Shown here piece after piece: positions 52,646 to 60,794 of a DNA stretch of 64,000 nucleotides. This stretch comes from JAHDHW01 sp965220465 (GTDB lineage: Bacteria > Bacteroidota > Bacteroidia > Chitinophagales > Saprospiraceae). Both the position numbers and the translations under genes were made by a program. The notes beneath the pieces were generated by a model. The model saw nothing but the letters and a program-made list of their open reading frames with translations. It ran no database searches and was not told the origin of the DNA. Each line of letters begins with the position of its first letter. Positions within the stretch are counted from its first letter, which is position 1. The DNA lies in assembly GCA_965220465.1 (NCBI GenBank), contig CBDCPZ010000025.1, forward strand, positions 372,001 to 436,000. The letters run 5' to 3'.

Positions 52646-53864
52646 AATGAAAAATCCAGATATTGTTGTCATTGGAGCCGGGCCTGCAGGAGCTGCTGCT
52701 GCTGCCTATTTGAATAATCAGGGATATCGCGTTTTGGTTTTGGAAAAACAGCAATTTCCTCGCTTTATTATTGGGGAAAGTCTGCTTCCAAACTGTATGA
52801 CTTATTTGGAAGAAGCAGGTCTTTTATCTGCAATCAAAAAGGATGATTTCCAAGTAAAAACGGGAGCTTCATTTCACAAAGGAGATCGACAATGTGACTT
52901 CTTCTTTTCAGAACAATATACCGAAGGCTGGTCCTGGACATGGCAAGTTCAGCGGGCAGATTTTGACTATAAATTAATAGTGGAAGCGGAACGCCAGGGC
53001 GTGACAGTCATGTTTCAAACCGAAGTCGTAGAAGTCACCAATTCCACTGACCTTCAAACGGTTACATTTAAAGATTCAACGGGAAAACTCGAAAAAATTG
53101 AATGTAAATTTATAATGGATGCAAGTGGTTATGGGCGAGTGCTTCCACGTTTTTTTGGTTTGGACAAACCTTCGGAATTAAAAGCAAGAGGCGCTATTTT
53201 TACACACGTTGAAGACAAAAAAAGAGACGATAAAGCAAATAACAATATTTTCGTTAATTCTTTTGACAATCATGAATCCTGGTTTTGGGTGATCCCTTTT
53301 TCTGATAAAACGACTTCAATTGGCGTTGTTGCCACAAACGAACGCATTAAAGCTTTTTCAGAAAATCAAGGGCGACCTTTTATCGAACTTATGCAAAATC
53401 ATCCGGATTTAAAGGATCGATTTTCAGAGGCCAAACTACTTTTCGAACCAAAAAACATATTAGGCTTTTCTATCGGAGTCAAGCAAATGTATGGCGAAGG
53501 ATATGTTCTTTGTGGAAACAGCACGGAGTTTTTGGATCCAATTTTTTCCTCCGGAGTTACTTTGGCTGTAGCTTCGGCAGTTATTGCTGCCAAATTGGTT
53601 GACAAACAATTGTCCAACGAAATAGTAGATTGGGAAAAGGATTACGAAACTGTTTTACAAAGTGGAATTGATGTATTCAGAAGTTATGTCAATGCCTGGT
53701 ATGATGGTTCACTCGAAACAATAATCTTTGCTGATCAAATCGACCTAAACCGGAAAAAACAAATTTGCTCGGTCCTCGCTGGTTATGTTTGGGATGAGAC
53801 CAATCCTTTTGTAACAAAACACAGCACATTGCTTACGACTTTGGCGAAGGTGATTTCTATGTAA
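52638..53864 (+). CDS. Halogenase-like NAD(P)/FAD-dependent oxidoreductase
   Basis: A 408-residue flavoenzyme with VIGAGPAGAAAAAYL, GESLLPNCMTYLEEAG, KTGASFHKGD and a WxWxIP motif (WFWVIP), all features of flavin-dependent halogenases and related monooxygenases. The FAD-end block is CGNSTEFLDPIFSSGVTLA. Chlorinated flexirubins are known, so ring halogenation is possible, but hydroxylation or epoxidation cannot be excluded. It overlaps the upstream gene by 8 bases; ATG 52647 is an alternative start. It ends 11 bases before the convergent flavoenzyme gene. Confidence 0.88.
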   Translation: MLKMKNPDIVVIGAGPAGAAAAAYLNNQGYRVLVLEKQQFPRFIIGESLLPNCMTYLEEAGLLSAIKKDDFQVKTGASFHKGDRQCDFFFSEQYTEGWSWTWQVQRADFDYKLIVEAERQGVTVMFQTEVVEVTNSTDLQTVTFKDSTGKLEKIECKFIMDASGYGRVLPRFFGLDKPSELKARGAIFTHVEDKKRDDKANNNIFVNSFDNHESWFWVIPFSDKTTSIGVVATNERIKAFSENQGRPFIELMQNHPDLKDRFSEAKLLFEPKNILGFSIGVKQMYGEGYVLCGNSTEFLDPIFSSGVTLAVASAVIAAKLVDKQLSNEIVDWEKDYETVLQSGIDVFRSYVNAWYDGSLETIIFADQIDLNRKKQICSVLAGYVWDETNPFVTKHSTLLTTLAKVISM

Positions 53865-53875
53865 TAGTTAAATTT

Positions 53876-55531
53876 TTAAACCGTTTCTTTAGCTTGGATA
53901 ACTGGCTCAACCTTTTTATTTTCAACATCATCAACTTTACTGGTCTGACCCATTTCTCTGAACAAGCGCCAAACCCGAAACTTTAATATCGTAATGGCAC
54001 ATAGCATTCCGGAAAGCATAGCGCCGGCTACCCCTACGATGGTGATATCCTGCCCAACCAATCGCAGCCCTTTGATTTTTGTTTCAGGCCTCAGGAAAGG
54101 GAGTTGAAACCGTTCAGGAGTATGTTCTAATCCATATATTTCTCCATTTTGGTAATTGGAAAAATGTTTAGTAGATAATGGAGAAGAGACCTCCGTTACT
54201 TTTACATGACCTTCAATCTGTGGAAACAACTCGTAAAGCCGCTTAAGCATTGAAGTTTCAAACTCTTTTTTTAAGTCCATATAATCTTCGCCCCGTTTCA
54301 TCCATTTTAGATCTTCATATTTTGAAAACCAGTCGTATCGGCCAACTGTGATTGCCTGAATCGTAGCGGTTCCTTCGTGTTTGTCTTCCCATTCAGGGTC
54401 TTTAGCAGAAGGAAAGGAGATGTAGGCAAAATGTTGAGATGCATCGGTTAAAGTAGCCTGATCTAGCGTATTGTCCAAATTGTCATTCGCAAAACTCCAA
54501 ACGTTGTGTTTCGGTAAATTCAGCTCGGCAGCCGATTTATCCAGGCCAATATAAAGACATATGTGGCCGGTTGATGGTTTTATTCCTTTTAGATCAAATT
54601 GACACCGGCACCTGGCCTCCGGCGAAAGCAGGTGATTAAATGTATTATTAACGCCTACATTACTAATTACACTGGTACAGGCAATAAAGGTCTCGTTGAT
54701 TTTCACCCCCTTTACACGATTATTTTTGGTAATCAATTCAGTGACCTCAGCGTTGATAAAAACCCTTCCTCCATGATCATGCAGTACCTTCATAGTTTTT
54801 TTACAAAGCTGATCAGCTCCTCCTTTTGGATAATATCCACCACCCATAAAATGACCCACAACCATCGCATGAGCTGCAAAGCTGCTGTATTTGGGCGTAA
54901 GGCCATAGTTGCCACATTGAGCACAAAGCACAGCGATAAGCCGCTTGTTGGTTGTGAGTGTGTTCAAAACTTCCAGAGTCGTTTTTTGAGAATATCGTTT
55001 GTAAAGTTTGCGAATAACCCAGCCAATTGTTTTACTAAGAAAAGGTTTGAAGGTTTTTTCAAAAAAGAAAGCACTCCCCAATCTGTTGGCTTTATTGACA
55101 ATTTTCAAATAGGAATCTATTGCCTGGACATCTTCCGGAAAGTAAGTAATTAATTGTTTCCTAAAATGCTCTTCCCCTGCTTTAAATTCATATGTTTTTC
55201 CGTCTATATGAACGACATCATATACTTCACCAATTGGTTCCCAATCAAGTTTATGATCGGTAAGAAAATCAAATAATTTTCGCAGATCACCATTTTCGCC
55301 AACTTTTCCCATGTAATGCAAACCTACGTCCCATTGAAAACCATGCTTCCTTTTAAAGCTGTGCGTAAAACCTCCCGGAGTATAATGACGTTCAAAAACA
55401 ACAACTTTTTCACCAGCCTTGGCCAGCCAGGTAGCGACGGTTAATCCACCAATGCCCGAACCAATTACAATGTGATTGATATCAGAAAAGTTGTAGTCAG
55501 GAGAGAAACTCTTGTAGAGCTTTCCAGTCAT
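53876..55531 (-). CDS. Phytoene desaturase/retinol saturase-like NAD(P)/FAD oxidoreductase
   Basis: A 551-residue flavoenzyme with IVIGSGIGGLTVATWLAKAGEKVVVFERH near the N-terminus, GGFTHSFKRKHGFQWDVGLHYMG, PKGGADQLCKKTMKVLHDHGG and a C-terminal LRLVGQDITIVGVAGAMLSG followed by a hydrophobic helix. This fits the CrtI/retinol-saturase group that acts on polyenes or retinoid-like double bonds. It resembles the flavoenzyme at 51,113 but is longer and in the opposite direction. It may saturate or isomerise one bond of the pigment. Its own transcript starts in the 55.5-55.7 kb gap. Confidence 0.9.
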   Translation of the reverse strand: MTGKLYKSFSPDYNFSDINHIVIGSGIGGLTVATWLAKAGEKVVVFERHYTPGGFTHSFKRKHGFQWDVGLHYMGKVGENGDLRKLFDFLTDHKLDWEPIGEVYDVVHIDGKTYEFKAGEEHFRKQLITYFPEDVQAIDSYLKIVNKANRLGSAFFFEKTFKPFLSKTIGWVIRKLYKRYSQKTTLEVLNTLTTNKRLIAVLCAQCGNYGLTPKYSSFAAHAMVVGHFMGGGYYPKGGADQLCKKTMKVLHDHGGRVFINAEVTELITKNNRVKGVKINETFIACTSVISNVGVNNTFNHLLSPEARCRCQFDLKGIKPSTGHICLYIGLDKSAAELNLPKHNVWSFANDNLDNTLDQATLTDASQHFAYISFPSAKDPEWEDKHEGTATIQAITVGRYDWFSKYEDLKWMKRGEDYMDLKKEFETSMLKRLYELFPQIEGHVKVTEVSSPLSTKHFSNYQNGEIYGLEHTPERFQLPFLRPETKIKGLRLVGQDITIVGVAGAMLSGMLCAITILKFRVWRLFREMGQTSKVDDVENKKVEPVIQAKETV

Positions 55532-55714
55532 ATAGAATAGTATTTTAGGAATAGCTTATTGAGCTATTGAAAAAAGTAAACCTTATGGGCTATTAAGTTG
55601 TAAACAATTTGAATATATACAAGGTGAATATAGGCTTTTTATAGAAAGTCAAACCAATAAAAGCACGGATTTGGCAATTAAGTCCTTGAACAAACATATT
55701 TATAAAAATAAAAA

Positions 55715-55745
55715 TTGACATTTACTCCAAATAACTATAATATTG
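55715..55745 (+). promoter_or_regulatory. Promoter of the cysteine leader and ATP-grasp gene
   Basis: TTG (55,715-55,717), 20 bases, then TAATATTG (55,738-55,745) is one base off the TAnnTTTG consensus. Transcription would start near 55,752, just before the leader ATG at 55,761. The segment also fits TTGACA-N15-TATAAT. Confidence 0.55.
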
Positions 55746-55760
55746 TATCAATACGCTTTT

Positions 55761-55835
55761 ATGAATAGAATTATAAATATCGCTTGTTGTTGCTGTTGTC
55801 TTGGAATTCCAAAACAAAACGAGAAGCGTATGTAA
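55761..55835 (+). CDS. Poly-cysteine leader peptide (24 codons)
   Basis: ATG 55761 to TAA 55833-55835 encodes a 24-residue peptide that begins MNRIINIACCCCCLGI. Codons 9-13 (55,785-55,799) are five consecutive Cys codons (TGT TGT TGC TGT TGT). No domain or export signal is seen. Five rare consecutive codons in a tiny ORF placed just before a terminator hairpin and an intact gene are the mark of a ribosome-stalling attenuator sensing charged tRNA-Cys. Poly-cysteine leader ORFs with this job are known from mycobacteria; I know of none in this lineage. The alternative is a chance ORF or a small metal-binding peptide. Confidence 0.7.
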   Translation: MNRIINIACCCCCLGIPKQNEKRM

Positions 55836-55899
55836 CTAATTGAATATTATTTAATTCATTAAAAAAAGAGCCTTCTCGACCTGAGAAGGCTCTTTTTTT
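55820..55899 (+). promoter_or_regulatory. Attenuator: antiterminator and terminator hairpins before the ATP-grasp gene
   Basis: A perfect 17-bp stem (55,861-55,877 with 55,883-55,899, loop of 5) ends in seven T, a strong intrinsic terminator 23 bases before ATG 55923. The leader segment CGAGAAG (55,820-55,826), inside the leader ORF near its stop, is the exact reverse complement of CTTCTCG (55,872-55,878) in the 5' arm, so it could compete as a 7-bp antiterminator. A ribosome stalled on the Cys codons leaves it free; a ribosome at the leader stop covers it. Confidence 0.65.
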
Positions 55900-55922
55900 A
55901 ATACCAACAAATGTAATCCACC

Positions 55923-56909
55923 ATGAAAAAAATCTACGTAATCCACGAAAACGACGATTGGATAATTCCGCTTCGTGCTGCTTTCAAAAAACTGCAAATC
56001 CCCTACGAAGAATGGTTTATCAACAAACTGAGTCTTGATTTGAATCAGGCACCACCAGAAGGAATTTTTTACAACAGAATGAGTGCCTCCTCCCACACAA
56101 GAAATCATCGATTTGCGCCTGAATATACTGAAAACCTACTCGCCTGGCTGAAGCGTCATGGAAGGACTGTGATCAACGGAAGAAGAGCGGTGCAACTCGA
56201 ACTTAGAAAATCGGAGCAGTATTTTGCCCTCCAGGAATACGATATTCCTCATCCGAAAACGATAATCGTCAATGATATAAATTTGTTGCCGAAAGCAGCG
56301 GATCAATTGAATTTGTTTCCCTTTATCATCAAACCAAACCGTGGTGGAAAAGGTGCCGGCGTGCAATTGATACAAAGCAAAGAAAGCCTCATCAAAACGA
56401 TAGAAAACGATCAATTGGGTGAATCACTTGATGGTATCTGGCTGGTGCAGGAATACATAAAACCAGCAAATGACCGAATCGTCAGAGCTGAATTTGTAGG
56501 CGGTAAATTTTTATATGCTGTCAGCATTGATTCCAGCAAAGGATTCCAATTGTGTCCGGCAGATGTCTGCAATATCGAGGATGCCCATTGTCCGGCCAGC
56601 CCACCAGCCGATGCTTCAAAATTTGTCATTCTGGAAAATTATGAAAACGAGGATCTGATAAAATACGCTCGTTTTTTAAAAGCGAATGACATTGGCATTG
56701 GTGCGCTGGAATACGCAGAGGACGAAAACGGAAAACGTTGGGTTTATGATGTAAATACCAATACAAATTACAACTCTGATGCAGAAGCTGCATATCGTAA
56801 TCAAAAACAGGGAATGTATAAAATTGCACAGTTTTTAGGAAAAAAATTAGACAAATTAAATAAAACAAAAACAAAAAAAGGTTTACCAAGGAGGCTTGGT
56901 TCCCGGTAA
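55923..56909 (+). CDS. ATP-grasp ligase (glutathione synthase/RimK-like)
   Basis: A 328-residue ATP-grasp protein. The N-terminal domain (MKKIYVIHENDDWIIPLRAAF) is followed by NGRRAVQLELRKSEQY, PFIIKPNRGGKGAGVQLI (nucleotide-binding loop), WLVQEYIKPANDRIVRAEFVGGKF and ALEYAEDENGKRWVYDVNTNTNY (magnesium-binding residues). These enzymes form carbon-nitrogen bonds between a carboxyl group and an amine, often adding Glu or another amino acid. The upstream cysteine attenuator suggests that its substrate or product involves cysteine or a thiol, which is inference only. It is the only gene behind the attenuator, and the next gene starts 89 bases later. Confidence 0.9.
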   Translation: MKKIYVIHENDDWIIPLRAAFKKLQIPYEEWFINKLSLDLNQAPPEGIFYNRMSASSHTRNHRFAPEYTENLLAWLKRHGRTVINGRRAVQLELRKSEQYFALQEYDIPHPKTIIVNDINLLPKAADQLNLFPFIIKPNRGGKGAGVQLIQSKESLIKTIENDQLGESLDGIWLVQEYIKPANDRIVRAEFVGGKFLYAVSIDSSKGFQLCPADVCNIEDAHCPASPPADASKFVILENYENEDLIKYARFLKANDIGIGALEYAEDENGKRWVYDVNTNTNYNSDAEAAYRNQKQGMYKIAQFLGKKLDKLNKTKTKKGLPRRLGSR

Positions 56910-56998
56910 GTTGAACATCTACTGGAAGCAAAATCGCTTTCAGTATCGTTAAGTTTATAGCGCAACATTAAATAACTGAAAAACAAATTTCATCCATT

Positions 56999-57841
56999 AT
57001 GAAAATGAAATTTTATACCCTATTTTTTCTAATCGTGGCGCCATTATTAAATCAATCTTTAGCTGGGCAATGCCTTAATTCTTCCAACCTTTATTCGTTT
57101 AATTATAATGATAAAACGTATGAGATCGTCCGTGAAAACAAAACATGGACCGAAGCGGTTTCCTGCGCATTGGAACGGGGAGGTTATTTGGCAGAAATAA
57201 ATAGCCAAGCCGAACAAGAGTTCCTTTTTACCACATTAAAATCTAATGCTTTAATCAATCTGGAGAATACAACCGCATTTGAATGTGGCTCTTGTGCGTT
57301 CGTTTGGATTGGAGGAAGCGATATTGCAACTGAAGGGAGTTGGTATTGGGATGGTGACAATGACGGTAGCGGTACACAATTTTGGATGGGAGATCTGAAT
57401 GGAAGTCCAGTTGGTAATTTGTACAACAACTGGGGAATGGAACCCGATAATTATAATAACCAGGATGGCCTCGGCCTGGCACTCAACAATTGGATATTCG
57501 GCATCGCCGGTCAATGGAATGACCTTGCCCTTCACAACGATTTATACTATGTTATTGAATACGATATGATCTTAGGAGTTGAAGAATTTGAATCAGAAAA
57601 AGAACTGATTATTTATCCAAATCCGGCTCAAGACCAAATAAATATTATTAATCGAAATTCCCTGGTAATTCAAAAAATTGAGCTGTTTTCTGTTTTAGGG
57701 CAGAAAGTAAAAACAGTAAAAATTTCAAATCAAACTTATTTAAAAGAAATTGAAATTGGTGATCTGAAACCAGGAATTTATGTTTTAAATATCCTACTTG
57801 GAAATGGAGATATTTTAACTAAAAAGATGGTGAAGCAATAG
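56999..57841 (+). CDS. Secreted C-type-lectin-domain protein with T9SS type A sorting domain
   Basis: A 280-residue protein with signal peptide (MKMKFYTLFFLIVAPLLNQ). A C-type lectin domain follows (about 30-190): TWTEAVSCALERGGYLAEI, FVWIGGSDIATEGSWYWD, NNWGMEPDNYNNQDGLGLAL, WNDLALHNDLYYVIEYD. Four Cys are present. The last 75 residues (LIIYPNPAQDQINIIN to YVLNILLGNGDILTKKMVKQ) are a type A T9SS sorting domain. It is probably a surface or released sugar- or ice/protein-binding module. Its ligand is unknown, and it has no clear link to its neighbours. Confidence 0.92.
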   Translation: MKMKFYTLFFLIVAPLLNQSLAGQCLNSSNLYSFNYNDKTYEIVRENKTWTEAVSCALERGGYLAEINSQAEQEFLFTTLKSNALINLENTTAFECGSCAFVWIGGSDIATEGSWYWDGDNDGSGTQFWMGDLNGSPVGNLYNNWGMEPDNYNNQDGLGLALNNWIFGIAGQWNDLALHNDLYYVIEYDMILGVEEFESEKELIIYPNPAQDQINIINRNSLVIQKIELFSVLGQKVKTVKISNQTYLKEIEIGDLKPGIYVLNILLGNGDILTKKMVKQ

Positions 57842-58003
57842 TTTCGTTTATAAGAAAATTGGAGCTCATTTGATCGTTAAAAACAAAAATTAAACACTTT
57901 TTATCATGATCGTTTTTTATCCAAATACCTTGATTTTTAAAACCTTAACAAAAATTAAAATCCTGAATTTCACTTCTTCTTAAGTTTTTATGGCAAATAG
58001 ATT

Positions 58004-58030
58004 GCAACTGATTATATCAAAATCAGTTGC
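58004..58030. promoter_or_regulatory. Perfect 9-bp inverted repeat just before a start codon
   Basis: GCAACTGAT (58,004-58,012) and ATCAGTTGC (58,022-58,030) are exact reverse complements around a 9-base loop. The right arm ends two bases before ATG 58033, so a hairpin here would occlude translation start, or the palindrome could be an operator. Confidence 0.6.
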
Positions 58031-58032
58031 TC

Positions 58033-59091
58033 ATGAGTAAAAATGATATTCTAAAAACACTTCCAATATTACTTGCAGGAATTATTTTGTGCTCCTGTAG
58101 TTCAACGAATTCACTAACGATGAGTGTTACGGAACCAGCGCCGGTGCCACTTGACCCAAGCATCAAAACGATTGGTATCATTGACAGAAGTGCTCCTTCT
58201 GATAAAAATGAAAATCTGGATAAACTGGATAAAATTTTATCAATCGAAGGCAAAAATCTGGACAAAGAGGGAGCCAACGAAGCCATTGTCGGCATCTTTG
58301 ACGAATTATCAATCAATCCCGGCCTAGCTGAAATAAAACTTCTCGATTGCGTTGATGAACGAAGCCCCGGACTTGGTGTTTTTCCAGCCTCTCTTTCCTG
58401 GAAAACGATTGAACAAATATGCATTGAAAACAAAGTGGATGCAGTTATTTCTTTGTCGTTTTATGATACAGATGCAAGGGTTGATTATCAAGCCGTCCCG
58501 ACTGAAATTGAAGCCCCTTTAGGAATAAATGTTACTGCTATTGAACATCAGGCAACCATCAATACTTTAATAAAAACCGGTTGGCGGATCTATGACCCTG
58601 CAAACAAATTTATTGCTGATGAATTTTTAGTCAACGAAAATTTGGTATCAACGGGTAGAGGCATCAATCCCTTAAAAGCTGCTGAAACAATTTTAGGCAG
58701 AAAAGAAGCTGTTTTGCAGGTCAGCAATAACATCGGGCATTTTTATGCAGCAAGAATCCGACCTTACAACATCAGGGTTTCAAGGGACTATTATGTAAAA
58801 GGGACCGACAACTTCGAAACAGGAAAACGCAGAGCGCAAACCGGCGATTGGGATGGAGCCGCTGAACTTTGGAAGAAAGAAGTGTCAAATCCGAAAGGGA
58901 AAATTGCCGGAAGAGCTTGCTATAATATGGCAATCATTAATGAGATTAACGGTGATCTTGATGCTGCCGTTTATTGGGCTTCAAAATCATACACGGATTA
59001 TAAAAACAAAATGGCTTTGCGTTACCTCAAGGTGCTGAAAAGCAGGATTGAAAAGAACAAACGATTGTCACAGCAAATAGCCGAAAACTAA
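58033..59091 (+). CDS. DUF6340-like lipoprotein
   Basis: About 352 residues with a lipoprotein signal (LPILLAGIILCSCSS, lipidation Cys in the LCSC region). A conserved segment TIGIIDRSAP and a C-terminal TPR-like tail with DWDGAAELWKKEV, GRACYNMAIINEINGDLDAAVYWA and LRYLKVLKSRIEKN follow. This matches a common Bacteroidota family of unknown function (DUF6340, assigned from pattern). ATG 58033 was chosen over TTG 58027, which would start inside the hairpin. Role unknown; it is probably an envelope protein facing the periplasm. Confidence 0.8.
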   Translation: MSKNDILKTLPILLAGIILCSCSSTNSLTMSVTEPAPVPLDPSIKTIGIIDRSAPSDKNENLDKLDKILSIEGKNLDKEGANEAIVGIFDELSINPGLAEIKLLDCVDERSPGLGVFPASLSWKTIEQICIENKVDAVISLSFYDTDARVDYQAVPTEIEAPLGINVTAIEHQATINTLIKTGWRIYDPANKFIADEFLVNENLVSTGRGINPLKAAETILGRKEAVLQVSNNIGHFYAARIRPYNIRVSRDYYVKGTDNFETGKRRAQTGDWDGAAELWKKEVSNPKGKIAGRACYNMAIINEINGDLDAAVYWASKSYTDYKNKMALRYLKVLKSRIEKNKRLSQQIAEN

Positions 59092-59188
59092 GTTGGCTCT
59101 GAAGAAAACAGGAAATATTAATTTTCAAAAAAATCCATAAACGTAAAATTCTAGCAAAACTTAACTGTCTATGTACACTTCAATTTTC

Positions 59189-60331
59189 TTACACTTTTCC
59201 GTAAACTGGTACAATGAAATTTCCGTTTAAAAAGGACTTTGGATCTATCTGGCTTTGCAAAAGCACACCTTTGTGAGAAGATTCAAGTAATAACTGAGCA
59301 GACTGAAGCAGTGGAACAGCAGTCGTGGTTTGGATAGCGCGCAATTGATGTTTTCCTACTTTTTGCGGAAGTATTCGCTTAGCTATTTCTCGTCTGCGCA
59401 ATGTGCCAGTTGCATCCTTGCCTTCTACGGCAGCATAAAGAATAATCTGGTCGTCTTCAATATGCGGAATCACAGCTTCCATTTTTTGTTGCAAAACCTC
59501 AATCGGATTCAGTATATTTTCCAAATCAGCTATTTGTGTCTGAACCCAGCCATAATGCCCCGGATGACGCAAGGTTTTATAATCAAGAGAGCGAACCCTT
59601 CCAGCTAATGCATCTGGTAAATCAGCTGCACCCCCAGAGGTCAGGTCATCCTCATAGGCAATTCCATCAATGATAATAACATTCCTTTCCGACAGAGCAG
59701 GAACATTTGTTTTCTTAAAATTCCGAAGCACTATAGCATCTTTCAAATATTCGGTAGCTACGCCGACAGGACTCCATGTGAATCCATAAAAATGTGGAGC
59801 AACGGCGTTTTCTGTCAATGCACCCACCTTAAATTCGAGTTTATCTACTTTTTCCACTCCAAAATCACTGCAGAACTGTTGAAATAGACCGTTGGCCAAT
59901 ACATCAATGTAGCCAGGAGCAATGCCTGTTTGGAGGATGAATCCTGTTTCAGCATCCTTAGCCAATGCCATGATTTCATTAGTTTCAGCAACATATTCGG
60001 TTAGATTGGCATAATGCAAGTGAAAGTCTTTAGCCAATTGAGCCATTTTTGGAGCCAGGCTACCAGGTAAACAATCGAGGAGAATATCTCCATTTAACAA
60101 GATTTCTTTTATTTCTGATGTAATGCCTGCTTCCGAGAGTTGAAATGCATGAACAGAACAGGATTTGCTTGTACCCGCCTCAATCCATTCTGCTACCTTT
60201 TGTGCTTTTGAAAATGTTCGGTTTCCTATAAAAATAGAAGGAGTCACTTCACTCCATTCAGCGAGGAGCAAGCCAGCTGCTTGAGCGATGCCACCAGCTC
60301 CGGCGATAATGATATTGTAATGTTTTCTCAT
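59189..60331 (-). CDS. Saccharopine dehydrogenase-like NAD(P)-binding oxidoreductase
   Basis: A 380-residue protein with an N-terminal Rossmann motif (IIIAGAGGIAQAAGLLLAE) and the saccharopine-dehydrogenase pattern ILLDCLPGSLAPKMAQLA, HLHYANLTEY, GFILQTGIAPGYIDVLA and FGFTWSPVG-type segment (FYGFTWSPVG). A C-terminal RHPGHYGWV block follows. Such proteins reduce imines in amino-acid metabolism, but the substrate is unclear outside lysine pathways. It stands alone, convergent with the lipoprotein gene 97 bases away. Confidence 0.88.
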   Translation of the reverse strand: MRKHYNIIIAGAGGIAQAAGLLLAEWSEVTPSIFIGNRTFSKAQKVAEWIEAGTSKSCSVHAFQLSEAGITSEIKEILLNGDILLDCLPGSLAPKMAQLAKDFHLHYANLTEYVAETNEIMALAKDAETGFILQTGIAPGYIDVLANGLFQQFCSDFGVEKVDKLEFKVGALTENAVAPHFYGFTWSPVGVATEYLKDAIVLRNFKKTNVPALSERNVIIIDGIAYEDDLTSGGAADLPDALAGRVRSLDYKTLRHPGHYGWVQTQIADLENILNPIEVLQQKMEAVIPHIEDDQIILYAAVEGKDATGTLRRREIAKRILPQKVGKHQLRAIQTTTAVPLLQSAQLLLESSHKGVLLQSQIDPKSFLNGNFIVPVYGKV

Positions 60332-60524
60332 TTTGACAAGATAATAACTTATGAGGTAAGTGCTTGGACATAAATAAAGTAATTTAAAGCATTTATGAGT
60401 AATTGCAATACTCCTTCCAGAGCTATTTCAATTCAATTCTTTTACCTTTCGCGACTTGAAACAAATAATTGATTTTGATGCTAAAGAAAAAACATTCTGG
60501 AAATATTGGTTGCAAAAAAAGAAA

Positions 60525-60557
60525 AACCCCTCGCAATCAATGAATTACGAGAGGTTT
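60525..60557 (-). terminator. Rho-independent terminator after tRNA-Lys
   Basis: On the minus strand AACCTCTCG and CGAGGGGTT pair over 9 bases (one G-U) with a 14-base loop and a following T-run. It begins 4 bases after the tRNA 3' end. Confidence 0.75.
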
Positions 60558-60560
60558 GTG

Positions 60561-60633
60561 TGACCCGGCCGGGGCTCGAACCCGGGACCCTTTGATTAAA
60601 AGTCAAATGCTCTACCAACTGAGCTACCGAGTC
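60561..60633 (-). tRNA. tRNA-Lys (anticodon TTT)
   Basis: A 73-base cloverleaf. The acceptor stem pairs GACTCGG with CCGGGTC (one G-U), followed by discriminator A. The D-arm is TAGCTCAGTTGGTAGAGCA, and the anticodon stem-loop contains GACTTTTAATC with TTT as anticodon. The T-arm is GGTTCGAGCC. CCA is not encoded, as is usual in Bacteroidota. Confidence 0.97.
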
Positions 60634-60794
60634 ATTTCTTGTACCCTTTTTCAAAAGGCGCTGCAAATATACAATCTATTTTTTTAAACCAGCAAATAAA
60701 AAATGGAATTTTAAGAAATAAAATGATGTTTGTTTTTATTCCTTAATTCTAACTCGCTGTAGCGATATAAAGTTTGAAAATAGTTGCTAAAAAA

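Noticed and set aside
55861..55899. Simple terminator of a neighbouring gene
   Set aside because: The gene at 53,876-55,531 is transcribed away from it and no other gene ends upstream, so only the leader transcript can reach it.
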